Shown in pieces: positions 7,830 to 15,422 of a stretch of DNA of 36,691 nucleotides. The position numbers and the translations under genes are program-made. Within the stretch, counting starts at the first letter, position 1. Each line of letters opens with the position of its first letter. The stretch is from HGM11788 sp964654945 (GTDB taxonomy: Bacteria > Bacillota > Clostridia > Lachnospirales > CAG-274), in the NCBI GenBank assembly GCA_964654945.1, contig CAZZLN010000012.1, positions 1-36,691 of the forward strand, given 5' to 3'. The notes below the pieces were generated by a model, which saw only the letters and a list, made by a program, of their open reading frames with translations, was not told where the DNA came from and made no database searches.

Positions 7830-8546
7830 ATGCAAAACAACAAAGATAAAAAAGGGATTTATTTAACATTATATGCTGTTGCAACTGTGTTTTTATTAAT
7901 GGCATTCGGAATAACAATTCTGAACAGCTCTGATAATAATAAGGCTGAAATTCCGCAGGAAAATGCCGCACCGGTAGACAAGTCAAACGTAAAGCCTGTT
8001 ATTGAAACCACTACTTCTGTTCAGACAAAATCAGAAACAGAAACAACGACTGCCTCAAACACTGCAAAGACAGAGCCTGTGACTGAAATTATAACATCCA
8101 AGCAGTCAGAATTATCACTTTTTGATGATAATGATGAAATGATATGGCCTGTATCAGGTCAAATTTTAATGGACTATAATATAGATTCTGCCATATACGA
8201 CAAAACACTTGAACAGTACAGAACAAACAGCTCTATATGTATATCAGCTCCTTTAGGCACTGAAGTTTCAGCAAGTGCAGACGGAGTTATAACTTCAATT
8301 AAGAAAGATGAAGAAAAAGGTGTAACCGTATCTATTGACCATGGCAACGGATGGCTGTCTACATACAGCCAGCTTCAGGATAATGTTGCAATTTCCGAAG
8401 GTCAGACTGTATATAAAGGTGATATAATAGGTAATGTAGGAAAACCAAGCAAATATGGTGCAGCTCTTGGACCTCATCTTGAATTCAGTGTATTTAAAGA
8501 TGACAAGGCTACAGACCCAAAGCTTGTTCTTGCCAGCCTTGATTAA
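7830..8546 (+). CDS. SpoIIQ-like membrane-anchored degenerate M23 (LytM) protein
   Basis: 238 residues: a short cytoplasmic start, one membrane segment (about 11-30), a Thr/Ser/Glu-rich linker to about 105, and a LytM/peptidase M23 fold from WPVSGQILMDY onward. The fold is recognisable (APLGTEV, DGVITSI, VSIDHGNGWLSTYS, VYKGDIIGNVG, GPHLEFSV), but zinc and catalytic residues look lost: the usual HLH is HLE (216-218), the usual YxHL is YSQL with Gln181, and the region that should carry the first His and Asp reads YRTNSSICIS. This matches the pattern of SpoIIQ, a forespore-membrane LytM protein that binds SpoIIIAH during engulfment and in Bacillus is catalytically dead. Other degenerate LytM factors remain possible. 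The start follows GGGAGGAT. Confidence 0.72.
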   Translation: MQNNKDKKGIYLTLYAVATVFLLMAFGITILNSSDNNKAEIPQENAAPVDKSNVKPVIETTTSVQTKSETETTTASNTAKTEPVTEIITSKQSELSLFDDNDEMIWPVSGQILMDYNIDSAIYDKTLEQYRTNSSICISAPLGTEVSASADGVITSIKKDEEKGVTVSIDHGNGWLSTYSQLQDNVAISEGQTVYKGDIIGNVGKPSKYGAALGPHLEFSVFKDDKATDPKLVLASLD

Positions 8547-8548
8547 TA

Positions 8549-8579
8549 AAAATTGCACCGGCAAAAGGTGCAATTTTTA
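8549..8579 (+). terminator. Intrinsic terminator after the SpoIIQ-like gene
   Basis: AAAATTGCACC and GGTGCAATTTTT pair around GGCAAAA, ending in T residues. Confidence 0.9.
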
Positions 8580-8649
8580 TTTGCATAATATATTAAGGTC
8601 ACCTCTGATAAATTTAATATTTCTGCATAAATCTTTAAAGAAATTTTAA

Positions 8650-8678
8650 TTTACATATTCAAAATAATATGTTATTCT
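8650..8678 (+). promoter_or_regulatory. Promoter of the DUF454 gene
   Basis: TTTACA (8650-8655), 17 bases, TATTCT (8673-8678). The -10 box touches the upstream ATG at 8680, so that codon would not be transcribed; this sets the start of the next gene at 8707. Confidence 0.55.
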
Positions 8679-8706
8679 AATGTTACAATATTTTGGATGT
8701 GGGTAT

Positions 8707-9063
8707 ATGAAAAAAATATTAAAAGAATATAAAGAAAAAATATTTGTAGCACTTGGATTTTTATGTCTGATACTTGGTATAATAGGTGCTTTACTGCCTG
8801 TTGTTCCAACAGTACCTTTTCTTTTTGTTGCTTATTTCTGTTTTAAAAAAGGCTCAAAAAAATTTAGAAAATGGTATGAAAAATCAAAATTCCATGCCCG
8901 ATATAAAAAATCAGTAAATTGGTTTTTATCAATGTCTTTATCAAGAAAAATACTCTATATTCTTGGTATGGTATTATTTTTTACCTGTCTGTTTTATTTA
9001 TGGTATTATCTGTATATAAATTATTTCCATATAGTTATAAATTATATTAAAGGCATATTTTAA
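8707..9063 (+). CDS. DUF454 (YbaN family) inner membrane protein
   Basis: A 118-residue membrane protein of the YbaN/DUF454 family, whose function is unknown. The family signature is visible: LGFLCLILGIIGALLPVVPT followed by VPFLFVAYFCFKKGSKKFRKWY, a hydrophobic hairpin (about residues 14-50), then a basic loop and a second hydrophobic pair (about 76-112). A longer version from ATG 8680 adds nine residues but overlaps the predicted promoter, so 8707 is preferred even though the ribosome site (GGATGTGGG) is weak. Single gene with its own promoter and terminator. Confidence 0.85.
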   Translation: MKKILKEYKEKIFVALGFLCLILGIIGALLPVVPTVPFLFVAYFCFKKGSKKFRKWYEKSKFHARYKKSVNWFLSMSLSRKILYILGMVLFFTCLFYLWYYLYINYFHIVINYIKGIF

Positions 9064-9083
9064 GGGACTGCACTCAGTCCCTT
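9062..9083. terminator. Hairpin between converging genes
   Basis: AAGGGACTG and CAGTCCCTT pair around CACT. The T-tract is poor, so efficiency is uncertain. It overlaps both stop codons' surroundings. Confidence 0.6.
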
Positions 9084-9840
9084 AATCATTTGATCTGTTT
9101 TTATATTCTTCAATTAACTTTCTGTATTTTTTTGATATATCAAGTCTTGGATGATTTTTCCGAAGCTTACCTCTTTTTTGTTTTAAATCATTAATAACAT
9201 CATTTATTTCTTTTCTTCTTTTTAAAATCTGAGCATTAATTTCTTCTCTTTTATCATAAGCACTAAGCTTTTGCTCAATATCAATAATATTATTTCTAAG
9301 CCGTTCAGTTTTAACAATAAGATTTTTAACATCAAAGGCTTTCTTAAATGCTATAACAGTATCAATTATAAATATTACGGAAATTACAGCCAGAATAACA
9401 TATAGTATTTCATTTGGAACAGCATTTCTCAATTTTTCAACAGGCTCATGAATTACATAAACCATAAGATTGCTGAAAAATCCCCATATAATTACGGAAA
9501 TAAGGCATATGTATCCTTTTATACTTCCAAATTTTCCTGTATAATCCCAATATCTCACTTTAAAAAGCAGTTCAAGAATATAGCCTGCAATATATTCAAG
9601 AATTGTTGCAGCTGTCATTCCTGCAAAAAACACTGCTGCGGGATAATCGACAAAAGGCTTTGTTGCAATTAAAATTACAGATGCGCCAAGACCATATATA
9701 GGCAGAAAAGGTCCTTTTACAAAACCTCTGTTGACAGGCTTTCTGCTTTTTACAGAAACAATAATACTTTCATATATCCAGCCAAAAAAGCCATAAACAT
9801 AAAAGAAAAATAATATATCAAATACACTGTATCTTTCCAT
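9082..9840 (-). CDS. Putative CmpB-type (ABC-transporter type IV) membrane protein
   Basis: A 252-residue protein of the family annotated as putative ABC-transporter type IV (CmpB, formerly DUF1113). The N-terminal signature FFFYVYGFFGWIYESI and the motif NRGFVKGPFLPIYGLG are typical, with about five membrane segments in residues 8-175, followed by a charged, probably coiled-coil C-terminus rich in Lys, Arg and Glu. The function of the family is not established. The frame can be opened at a TTG overlapping the wecB stop, but the ATG of MERYSVFD at 9840, 2 bases after the wecB stop, is the simpler start. It is co-transcribed with wecB. Confidence 0.85.
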   Translation of the reverse strand: MERYSVFDILFFFYVYGFFGWIYESIIVSVKSRKPVNRGFVKGPFLPIYGLGASVILIATKPFVDYPAAVFFAGMTAATILEYIAGYILELLFKVRYWDYTGKFGSIKGYICLISVIIWGFFSNLMVYVIHEPVEKLRNAVPNEILYVILAVISVIFIIDTVIAFKKAFDVKNLIVKTERLRNNIIDIEQKLSAYDKREEINAQILKRRKEINDVINDLKQKRGKLRKNHPRLDISKKYRKLIEEYKNRSND

Positions 9841-9842
9841 AA

Positions 9843-10988
9843 TCAATAATCTTTCGGTCTGTCACTTCTCAATCCAAAGTGATAACGTATAGCTTCCACA
9901 ATTCTTTCAGCAGCATATCCATCTCCAAAAGGATTTTTAGCTGCTGACATTTTATCATAACTTTCCTTATTGTCAAGGAGTTCCTTAGTTTCTCTGTAAA
10001 TATCATCTTCAGCTACACCTGCAAGCTTTAATGTTCCTGCTTCAACACCCTCAGGTCTTTCAGTAACATTTCTAAGCACAAGAACAGGCTTGCCCATAGA
10101 TGGAACTTCTTCCTGCAAGCCGCCGCTGTCAGTCATTACAAGATAGCTTAAATTCATAAGATTGTGCATATTTGTAATATCAAGAGGGTCAACAAGATGT
10201 ATTCTTGGATTATTGCTTAAATACTTATTTGCAACCTCTCTTACAGCCGGATTAAAATGCACTGCATAAACAACTTCAACATCTTCATAATCTTTAACAA
10301 TCCTTAAAACTGCCTTGCATATATTCTCAAGAGGCTCTCCAAGATTTTCACGTCTGTGAGCAGTCATTGTGATTACTCTTTTGTTTTTATAATCAATGTT
10401 ATTAAGCTCATCAAGGTCAAATTTAAAATTATCTTTAATTGTATGCTTTAAACAGTCAACAGCCGTATTGCCTGTTATAAATATACCGTCTTCGCTGATA
10501 TTTTCTTTTAAAAGGTGTTCTTTGGCAAGCCTTGTAGGTGCAAGATGCAAATCTGCCATATGACCGGTAAGCACTCTGTTCATTTCCTCGGGAAAAGGCT
10601 GAAATTTATCATAGGTTCTTAAACCTGCTTCAACATGACCAAGCTTTATACCGCCATAGAACGCAGCTAATGCACCTGCAAATGTAGTTGTTGTATCACC
10701 ATGAACAAGAACAAGGTCAGGCTTAGCCTTATTCATAACTTCTTCAAGACCCATAAGAGCCTTTGTGGTAATTCCTGTGAGAGTTTGACGCTGTGTCATA
10801 ATATCCAGATCATAATCGGGATGCAAGTCAAAAATTTGAAGAACCTGATCGAGCATTTCTCTATGCTGTGCAGTAACACAAACAATTTGTTCTATTTCAT
10901 CACATTTATCCATTGCCTTAATTAGCGGAGCCATTTTTGTAGCCTCCGGACGAGTACCAAAAATACTCATTACCTTAATTTTTTTCAT
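9843..10988 (-). CDS. wecB: Non-hydrolysing UDP-N-acetylglucosamine 2-epimerase
   Basis: Interconverts UDP-GlcNAc and UDP-ManNAc, providing ManNAc for teichoic acids or other surface glycans in the cytoplasm. The 381-residue length and signatures are those of the WecB/MnaA family: SIFGTRPEATKMAPL at the N-terminus, LVHGDTTTTFAGA, HVEAGLRT, TAHRRENLG and MTDSGGLQEE. The start follows GATGAGGTG. The gene leads a two-gene transcript with the CmpB-type membrane protein. The name mnaA is used for the same enzyme in Gram-positive bacteria. Confidence 0.96.
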   Translation of the reverse strand: MKKIKVMSIFGTRPEATKMAPLIKAMDKCDEIEQIVCVTAQHREMLDQVLQIFDLHPDYDLDIMTQRQTLTGITTKALMGLEEVMNKAKPDLVLVHGDTTTTFAGALAAFYGGIKLGHVEAGLRTYDKFQPFPEEMNRVLTGHMADLHLAPTRLAKEHLLKENISEDGIFITGNTAVDCLKHTIKDNFKFDLDELNNIDYKNKRVITMTAHRRENLGEPLENICKAVLRIVKDYEDVEVVYAVHFNPAVREVANKYLSNNPRIHLVDPLDITNMHNLMNLSYLVMTDSGGLQEEVPSMGKPVLVLRNVTERPEGVEAGTLKLAGVAEDDIYRETKELLDNKESYDKMSAAKNPFGDGYAAERIVEAIRYHFGLRSDRPKDY

Positions 10989-11064
10989 AAGTACACCTCA
11001 TCTTAAGCGTTGTTTATATATTTCTAATTTATCACATTTTACCGTCATTTGCAATATATATTTT

Positions 11065-11092
11065 AAAGGCTCGGTAAAACCACCGAGCCTTT
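11065..11092. terminator. Hairpin ending the feo operon
   Basis: AAAGGCTCGGT and ACCGAGCCTTT form an 11-bp perfect stem. On the minus strand it follows the last feo gene directly, but the following bases are TTTAAAATAT rather than a clean T-tract. Confidence 0.6.
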
Positions 11093-11096
11093 AGAG

Positions 11097-11228
11097 TTAA
11101 TGACATTTATGTGAGCAGCCTTCGCAGCCGCAGCCGCAGCCTCCGCCCTTCATTTTATCTTTTATTAATTTACGGATTACAAGTGCAACAATTACAACAA
11201 GCACCAACCCTACAATTGCTGTACCCAT
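11097..11228 (-). CDS. FeoB-associated Cys-rich membrane protein
   Basis: A 43-residue peptide, decoded directly from the sequence. It has one N-terminal membrane segment (GTAIVGLVLVVIVALVI), a Lys-rich stretch and a tail GGGCGCGCEGCSHKCH with five cysteines and two histidines. This is the small protein family often found immediately after feoB in Firmicutes; a metal-binding or FeoC-like accessory role has been suggested but not shown. The start has GAGGTGA at proper spacing and lies 15 bases after the feoB stop, so it is the last gene of the operon. Confidence 0.9.
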   Translation of the reverse strand: MGTAIVGLVLVVIVALVIRKLIKDKMKGGGCGCGCEGCSHKCH

Positions 11229-11243
11229 ATAAGTCACCTCACA

Positions 11244-13580
11244 TTAGTTATAAACTGCCTTTAAATCAGCTTTTGCAGGTCTTACAAGCATATAGATTAA
11301 GCCAATTAAAACCACAATTGCCACAACAGTGCCGCAACCAAATGTACCATATACAAATAAGTTGCCGAACTGATAAATCATAAGAGCAATAGCATAAGCA
11401 AATATACACTGATAAGCAATAGCAAATGCTGTCCACTTTCCATTATTCATTTCTCTTTTTATAGCACCCATAGCCGCGAAACAAGGAGCACATAAAAGAT
11501 TGAAAACAAGGAACGCATAAGCTGCAACAGGAGTGTATGAACCTGCAAGAGTACCCCAGATTTCAGAACCGTCTTCTGCAACCTCTGCAAAACCATAAAG
11601 AATACCAAATGTACCAACTACATTTTCCTTAGCAACAAGACCTGTTATAGCTGCAACAGTTGCTTTCCAATCACCAAATCCAAGAGGAGCAAATATCCAC
11701 TGAACAGCCTTGCCGATTGAAGCAAGTATACCGTCACTTAAATCCTCAACCATACCAAAGCCTGTTTCTGTAAATCCAAAGCTTGAAGTAAACCATATAA
11801 ATATAGTTGAAAGGAGAATAATAGTACCGGCTTTTTTAATAAAAGACCAGCCTCTTTCCCACATACTTCTTAAAACATTTCCTACAGTTGGAAAATGATA
11901 GGCAGGAAGCTCCATAACAAAAGGTGCGGCTTCACCTGCAAAAAGTTTGGTTTTCTTTAATATAATGCCTGAAATAATTATTGCTGCAATGCCTACAAAA
12001 TAAGCACTTGGAGCAACCCAAGAAGCACCATTAAACAATGCACCTGCAATAAGTGCAATAATAGGAAGCTTTGCACCACAAGGAATAAATGTGGTTGTCA
12101 TAATAGTCATTCTTCTGTCACGTTCATTTTCAATTGTTCTTGATGCCATAATGCCCGGAACACCACAGCCTGTGCCTATAAGCATAGGTATAAAGGATTT
12201 GCCTGATAAACCAAATCTTCTGAAAATTCTATCCATAATAAATGCAATTCTAGCCATATAACCGCAAGATTCAAGAAATGCAAGGAATATAAATAAAATT
12301 AACATCTGAGGAACAAAACCAAGTACTGCACCAACACCTGCAATAATACCATCAATAATAAGGCTCTTTAACCAGTCAGCACATCCGATAGCATCAAGTC
12401 CCCTTTCAGCAAGCACAGGAACACCCGGAACCCAAACGCCAAAATCTTCAGGTGCAGGTTCTTCAACTGCTTCAGCAGCAGCTACAACATCAGGAGTAAT
12501 ATTTATTTCTTCTTCAACATTACCTTCTTCATCTTCTACAACATAAACAGTTTCACCGGCTTCATATGCCTCAAGAATGCCTGATGCCTGTTCAAATTCA
12601 CCTGCTGCTTCTTCGTAGGCAGCACCCCCTGTAATATGGAAACCGTCACCAAACAAACCGTCATTTGTCCAGTCAGTTACAAAAGTACCAACAGTAGTTA
12701 CGGATACATAGTAAACAATAAACATTACAACTGCAAAAATAGGAAGTGCTAAAAATCTGTTTGTAACAATTTTATCAATCTTATCAGAAACACTTAGTTT
12801 TTCTGTATTTTTATGTATATAACAGCTTTTTATAATACTTGAAATATAGTTATATCTTTCATTTGTAATAATACTTTCGCTGTCATCATCAAGGTTAGTT
12901 TCAACAGCTTTTATAATATTTTCAACATCGGGAGCATTTTTAATTTGAGATTTTATTTTTTCATCTCTTTCAAAAAGCTTTATAGCATAAAATCTTTTCT
13001 GACTGTCATCAACTGTAAGCTTATTTTCTATTTCATTAATAGCTGATTCAACATCACTGTCAAATTTATGTGCAATTTCAACCATTTTATTTTCCTTTGC
13101 GGCAGCAATTGCAAGTTCAGCTGCTTCCATAACACCCTTATTCTTTATGGCAGAAACTTCAATAACCTTGCAGCCTAAAGCCTTTGACAGATTATCAATA
13201 TTAATCTTGTCGCCTTTCTTTTCCATAATATCAGCCATATTAACGGCAAGCACAGTAGGAATGCCAATTTCTACAAGCTGAGTTGTGAGATATAAATTTC
13301 TCTCAAGGTTAGTACCATCAATTATATTAAGAATGGCATCAGGCATTTCTTCAAGTATATAATTTCTTGCAACAACCTCCTCAAGAGTATATGGTGAAAG
13401 GGAATAAATACCCGGCAAGTCTGTAATAATTACATCTTTATGTCCCTTTAACTTACCTTCTTTTTTTTCTACAGTAACACCCGGCCAGTTACCTACAAAC
13501 TGATTAGAGCCTGTTAAAGCATTAAACAAAGTTGTTTTTCCACTGTTTGGATTACCGGCAAGAGCAATTCTAGTTGCCAT
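11244..13580 (-). CDS. feoB: Ferrous iron transporter FeoB with an acidic insertion
   Basis: A 778-residue FeoB without a fused FeoA domain. G-domain motifs: G1 GNPNSGKT at 9-16, G2 PGVT, G3 DLPG at 54-57, G4 NMAD and G5 SAIK. The transport domain has both Gate regions, with GTGCGVPG and LLCAPCFAAM. Between the first membrane segment (about 277-297) and WVPGVPVLAERGLDAIGC there is an extra segment of about 60 residues (318-381) dominated by Ala, Glu and Asp, probably outside the membrane. It imports Fe(II). Upstream lie two feoA genes; the 73-base gap before feoB holds a TTGACA box and two operator-like dyads. The ribosome site is AAGGAGGA. Confidence 0.97.
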   Translation of the reverse strand: MATRIALAGNPNSGKTTLFNALTGSNQFVGNWPGVTVEKKEGKLKGHKDVIITDLPGIYSLSPYTLEEVVARNYILEEMPDAILNIIDGTNLERNLYLTTQLVEIGIPTVLAVNMADIMEKKGDKINIDNLSKALGCKVIEVSAIKNKGVMEAAELAIAAAKENKMVEIAHKFDSDVESAINEIENKLTVDDSQKRFYAIKLFERDEKIKSQIKNAPDVENIIKAVETNLDDDSESIITNERYNYISSIIKSCYIHKNTEKLSVSDKIDKIVTNRFLALPIFAVVMFIVYYVSVTTVGTFVTDWTNDGLFGDGFHITGGAAYEEAAGEFEQASGILEAYEAGETVYVVEDEEGNVEEEINITPDVVAAAEAVEEPAPEDFGVWVPGVPVLAERGLDAIGCADWLKSLIIDGIIAGVGAVLGFVPQMLILFIFLAFLESCGYMARIAFIMDRIFRRFGLSGKSFIPMLIGTGCGVPGIMASRTIENERDRRMTIMTTTFIPCGAKLPIIALIAGALFNGASWVAPSAYFVGIAAIIISGIILKKTKLFAGEAAPFVMELPAYHFPTVGNVLRSMWERGWSFIKKAGTIILLSTIFIWFTSSFGFTETGFGMVEDLSDGILASIGKAVQWIFAPLGFGDWKATVAAITGLVAKENVVGTFGILYGFAEVAEDGSEIWGTLAGSYTPVAAYAFLVFNLLCAPCFAAMGAIKREMNNGKWTAFAIAYQCIFAYAIALMIYQFGNLFVYGTFGCGTVVAIVVLIGLIYMLVRPAKADLKAVYN

Positions 13581-13603
13581 TTTTGTTCCTCCTTTTTAAT
13601 ATG

Positions 13604-13647
13604 TTAGTTTAATCTAATTTAATTAGTTCTTGCTAACTGTTTGTCAA
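13604..13647 (-). promoter_or_regulatory. Promoter-like -35 and paired dyad operators before feoB
   Basis: On the minus strand a TTGACA box lies at 13647-13642. Downstream are two dyads of the form TTAG-N6-CTAA, at 13623-13636 and 13604-13617, separated by 5 bases (19-base repeat distance). The first covers the expected -10 position, so a bound repressor would block it. The paired arrangement repeats that before feoA. The arms resemble parts of DtxR/IdeR/MntR sites (TTAG/CTAA), so an iron-responsive DtxR-family repressor is the leading inference; no such regulator is encoded in the window. Confidence 0.65.
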
Positions 13648-13653
13648 AAAAAA

Positions 13654-13875
13654 TTATTCTATTACAATTATATCAGCATCAGCTTTTCTAAGACTAAGTT
13701 CATAGCCTCTTACTGTTACTTCAACAGGATCCCCAAGAGGCGCAACTTTTCTTACAAAAATTTCAACACCCTTTGTAATACCCATATCCATAATCCTTCG
13801 TTTTAATGCACCTTCACCATTAAGCTTAACTACCTTAACAGTTTCTCCGATTTTAGCAGCTCTTAATGTTTTCAA
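13654..13875 (-). CDS. feoA: FeoA domain protein
   Basis: A 73-residue SH3-like FeoA, the cytosolic partner of FeoB. It contains the family signatures LKRRIMDMGITKG, VRKVAPLGDP and VRGYELSLRKADA, spanning the whole length. The start has GGAGGA at good spacing and lies 15 bases after the stop of the upstream feoA-like gene. The extra promoter region between it and feoB suggests that feoB can be transcribed independently. Confidence 0.95.
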   Translation of the reverse strand: MKTLRAAKIGETVKVVKLNGEGALKRRIMDMGITKGVEIFVRKVAPLGDPVEVTVRGYELSLRKADADIIVIE

Positions 13876-13890
13876 CTTATTTTCCTCCTA

Positions 13891-14100
13891 TTAAACAAAA
13901 ATTTTAGATGCCATAGATTTGCTGATTGCAATTCTGGAATCTTTTATACTAATAATTACATTGCCATTTGTTTCAGTAATAACTGAAATAATTGCACCAA
14001 TTACAAAGCCAAGATTGCCAAGATGATGCCTTGTTTCTTCATTGCCTGAAATTCTTTTAATTGTAAGGTCTACACCCTTTCCTGCCATAGACAGAGGCAT
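13891..14100 (-). CDS. Second, divergent FeoA-like protein
   Basis: A 69-residue protein with the FeoA fold pattern: GKGVDLTIKRISGNEETRHH, LGNLGFVIGAIISVI, and a C-terminal VIISIKDSRIAISKSMASKI. It lacks the APLGDP and GYELSLR signatures of the canonical FeoA encoded next to it, so the two are not recent duplicates. Two consecutive feoA genes before feoB are a common clostridial arrangement. The ribosome site AAGGAGATG is strong. First gene of the iron operon. Confidence 0.88.
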   Translation of the reverse strand: MPLSMAGKGVDLTIKRISGNEETRHHLGNLGFVIGAIISVITETNGNVIISIKDSRIAISKSMASKIFV

Positions 14101-14143
14101 AAAATCATCTCCTTAACGCAATAGTTGGTTGTTGATAACTTTA

Positions 14144-14204
14144 TTATCTGAAACTAACTTAATTATCATACGCTAACTATATCACCATTGTTAATTTTTG
14201 TCAA
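14144..14204 (-). promoter_or_regulatory. Promoter of the feo operon with paired dyad operators
   Basis: Minus strand: TTGACA (14204-14199), 17 bases, TATAGT (14181-14176). Two dyads, read on the plus strand as TTAT-N6-CTAA at 14163-14176 and 14144-14157, lie at and just after the -10 box, 5 bases apart (19-base repeat distance). This is the same arrangement as before feoB, and the spacers also match (CTTAA here, TTTAA there). It is consistent with repression of transcription start by an iron-loaded repressor. Confidence 0.72.
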
Positions 14205-14428
14205 TAGATTTTTTAATTTTCTATAAGGAAATTTATGTAATTATCGTCAAGGATATTCGCACTCTGCTTTTGCTGCGTGCTTTAAAACTATTGATACCCA
14301 AAAGTGTCCCTTTGAACCCAAAAGAAATTGGTTGCCCATAGGCAGGCTTTGCAAGGCAAGCTTATGAGCCTAAAATTATCAAAAAGATGTCCCACTGCCT
14401 GAACAGGCGGATAACTTTTCCGCTTAAT
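14205..14428. other. Intergenic stretch with a run of small hairpins
   Basis: No gene is seen. Four compact inverted repeats sit close together: TGCCCATAGGCA (14333-14344), GCTTTGCAAGGCAAGC (14346-14361), GCCTGAACAGGC (14397-14408) and GCGGATAACTTTTCCGC (14407-14423). Base composition is less AT-rich than the neighbouring intergenic DNA. It may be a degenerate repeat element or structured transcript; nothing decides between them. Confidence 0.4.
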
Positions 14429-14458
14429 TAAAAAAGGCGGCCGGTGCCGCCAAAAAAA
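14429..14458 (-). terminator. Intrinsic terminator of the manganese catalase gene
   Basis: GGCGGC and GCCGCC (14436-14441 and 14446-14451) pair around CGGT, with flanking A/T extension; on the minus strand the stem is followed by TTTTTT. Confidence 0.88.
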
Positions 14459-15124
14459 CTATCTGAAGCTTGGGTGTTCAGCATTAAAATCTTTAAAATT
14501 GTTTCCCGGTGAAGGAGATGAAAGGTCGAAATAAAGTTTTGAATCCTCTGTTACTCCAAAATCTCTGTCTGAGCCTGTATCCTGAATTTTGTTAAAAGCC
14601 TCTCTGAACATAGCATTGTGAGCTTCTTCTCTGTTAAGAAGAAAATCTATTGTTTCTCTTACCTTTTTATCTGCTATCTGACGATACAGATATTCGTATA
14701 CAACCTTTGCCCTTTGCTCCGATGCTATATTTGAAAGCAAATCGGCACATAAATCACCGGTCACAGACACATAATCCCCTGTCCATGAATAGCCTGAAGC
14801 ATTAATAAGTCCCGGACTTAATCCCATGAGAACATGAGTTTGAATTTCACCTGTACCTGTCTTTTCATAATTTACTTCGTGACCGTTTAACAGATTAATT
14901 GTTGCCGCTACCATTTCCATATGGCTTAATTCCTCCGCAGCAATATCCATAAATAAATCCTTCATTTCCTTATCCTTAATTCTAAAGCTCTGTGAAATAT
15001 ACTGCATTGCAGCCTTCAGCTCACCATTAGCACCCCCTAATTGTTCCTGTAATAAGGCAGCATACTGTGGATTTGGTCTTTCAACCTCCACAGAATTAAG
15101 CAGCTTTTTTTCATGTTTAAACAT
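14459..15124 (-). CDS. Manganese catalase family protein (CotJC-like)
   Basis: A 221-residue ferritin-like four-helix protein that fits the manganese catalase family (hydrogen peroxide to water and oxygen), close in size to the spore-coat member CotJC. Candidate dimanganese ligands are present in order: Glu35 in GANGELKAAMQY, Glu65 and His68 in EELSHMEM, Glu in SEQRAKVVYEYL, and His in NREEAHNAMF. The start follows AGGGGATG. It is transcribed alone and ends at a strong terminator. No cotJA or cotJB gene is adjacent, so a role in the spore coat is not established; general peroxide defence near an iron-uptake locus is equally plausible. Confidence 0.9.
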   Translation of the reverse strand: MFKHEKKLLNSVEVERPNPQYAALLQEQLGGANGELKAAMQYISQSFRIKDKEMKDLFMDIAAEELSHMEMVAATINLLNGHEVNYEKTGTGEIQTHVLMGLSPGLINASGYSWTGDYVSVTGDLCADLLSNIASEQRAKVVYEYLYRQIADKKVRETIDFLLNREEAHNAMFREAFNKIQDTGSDRDFGVTEDSKLYFDLSSPSPGNNFKDFNAEHPSFR

Positions 15125-15240
15125 AATAACATCCCCTTTTTTTGTTTTATATTATTATGTCAGACTTTTGATATTTTTATTACTGAAAATTCAGTTTTCT
15201 TCTTAAAAAATAACTTATAAAAAGCCAAAAAATTACACCG

Positions 15241-15399
15241 GGGTGTCTCTAAAAATCAGGGTAAAGCCAAACGCAGACAGAATTTTCGAGAACAATGAAA
15301 ACGACCGCAGGCATAGCAGAAAAGCTATGTCAAGGGAGTTTGAAGCAGTTATCGGAAATTATAGCAAGTTTGGCGAAATCATAATTTTTAGAGATACCC
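15241..15399. repeat. Foldback (MITE-like) element, 159 bp
   Basis: The ends GGGTGTCTCTAAAAAT (15241-15256) and ATTTTTAGAGATACCC (15384-15399) are inverted repeats matching at 15 of 16 positions. Exactly nine bases inside each lies a second pair, GCCAAAC (15266-15272) and GTTTGGC (15368-15374); further in, AATTTTCGAGAAC faces GTTATCGGAAATT, and the centre is a hairpin GCATAGC-AGAAAA-GCTATGTC. The whole element can therefore fold end to end. No target-site duplication is evident and a 65-residue ORF covering it shows no protein features. Confidence 0.6.
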
Positions 15400-15422
15400 A
15401 CTATATATTATCTGTTGATAAA

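Noticed and set aside
8680..8706. Upstream ATG as start of the DUF454 protein
   Set aside because: The predicted -10 box ends at 8678, so the codon would precede the transcript; the inner ATG at 8707 gives a protein with the normal family beginning.
14101..14204. Classical Fur box at the feo promoter
   Set aside because: GATAAT-like words occur, but no 19-base Fur palindrome could be built; the TTAG/TTAT-N6-CTAA pair explains the symmetry better.
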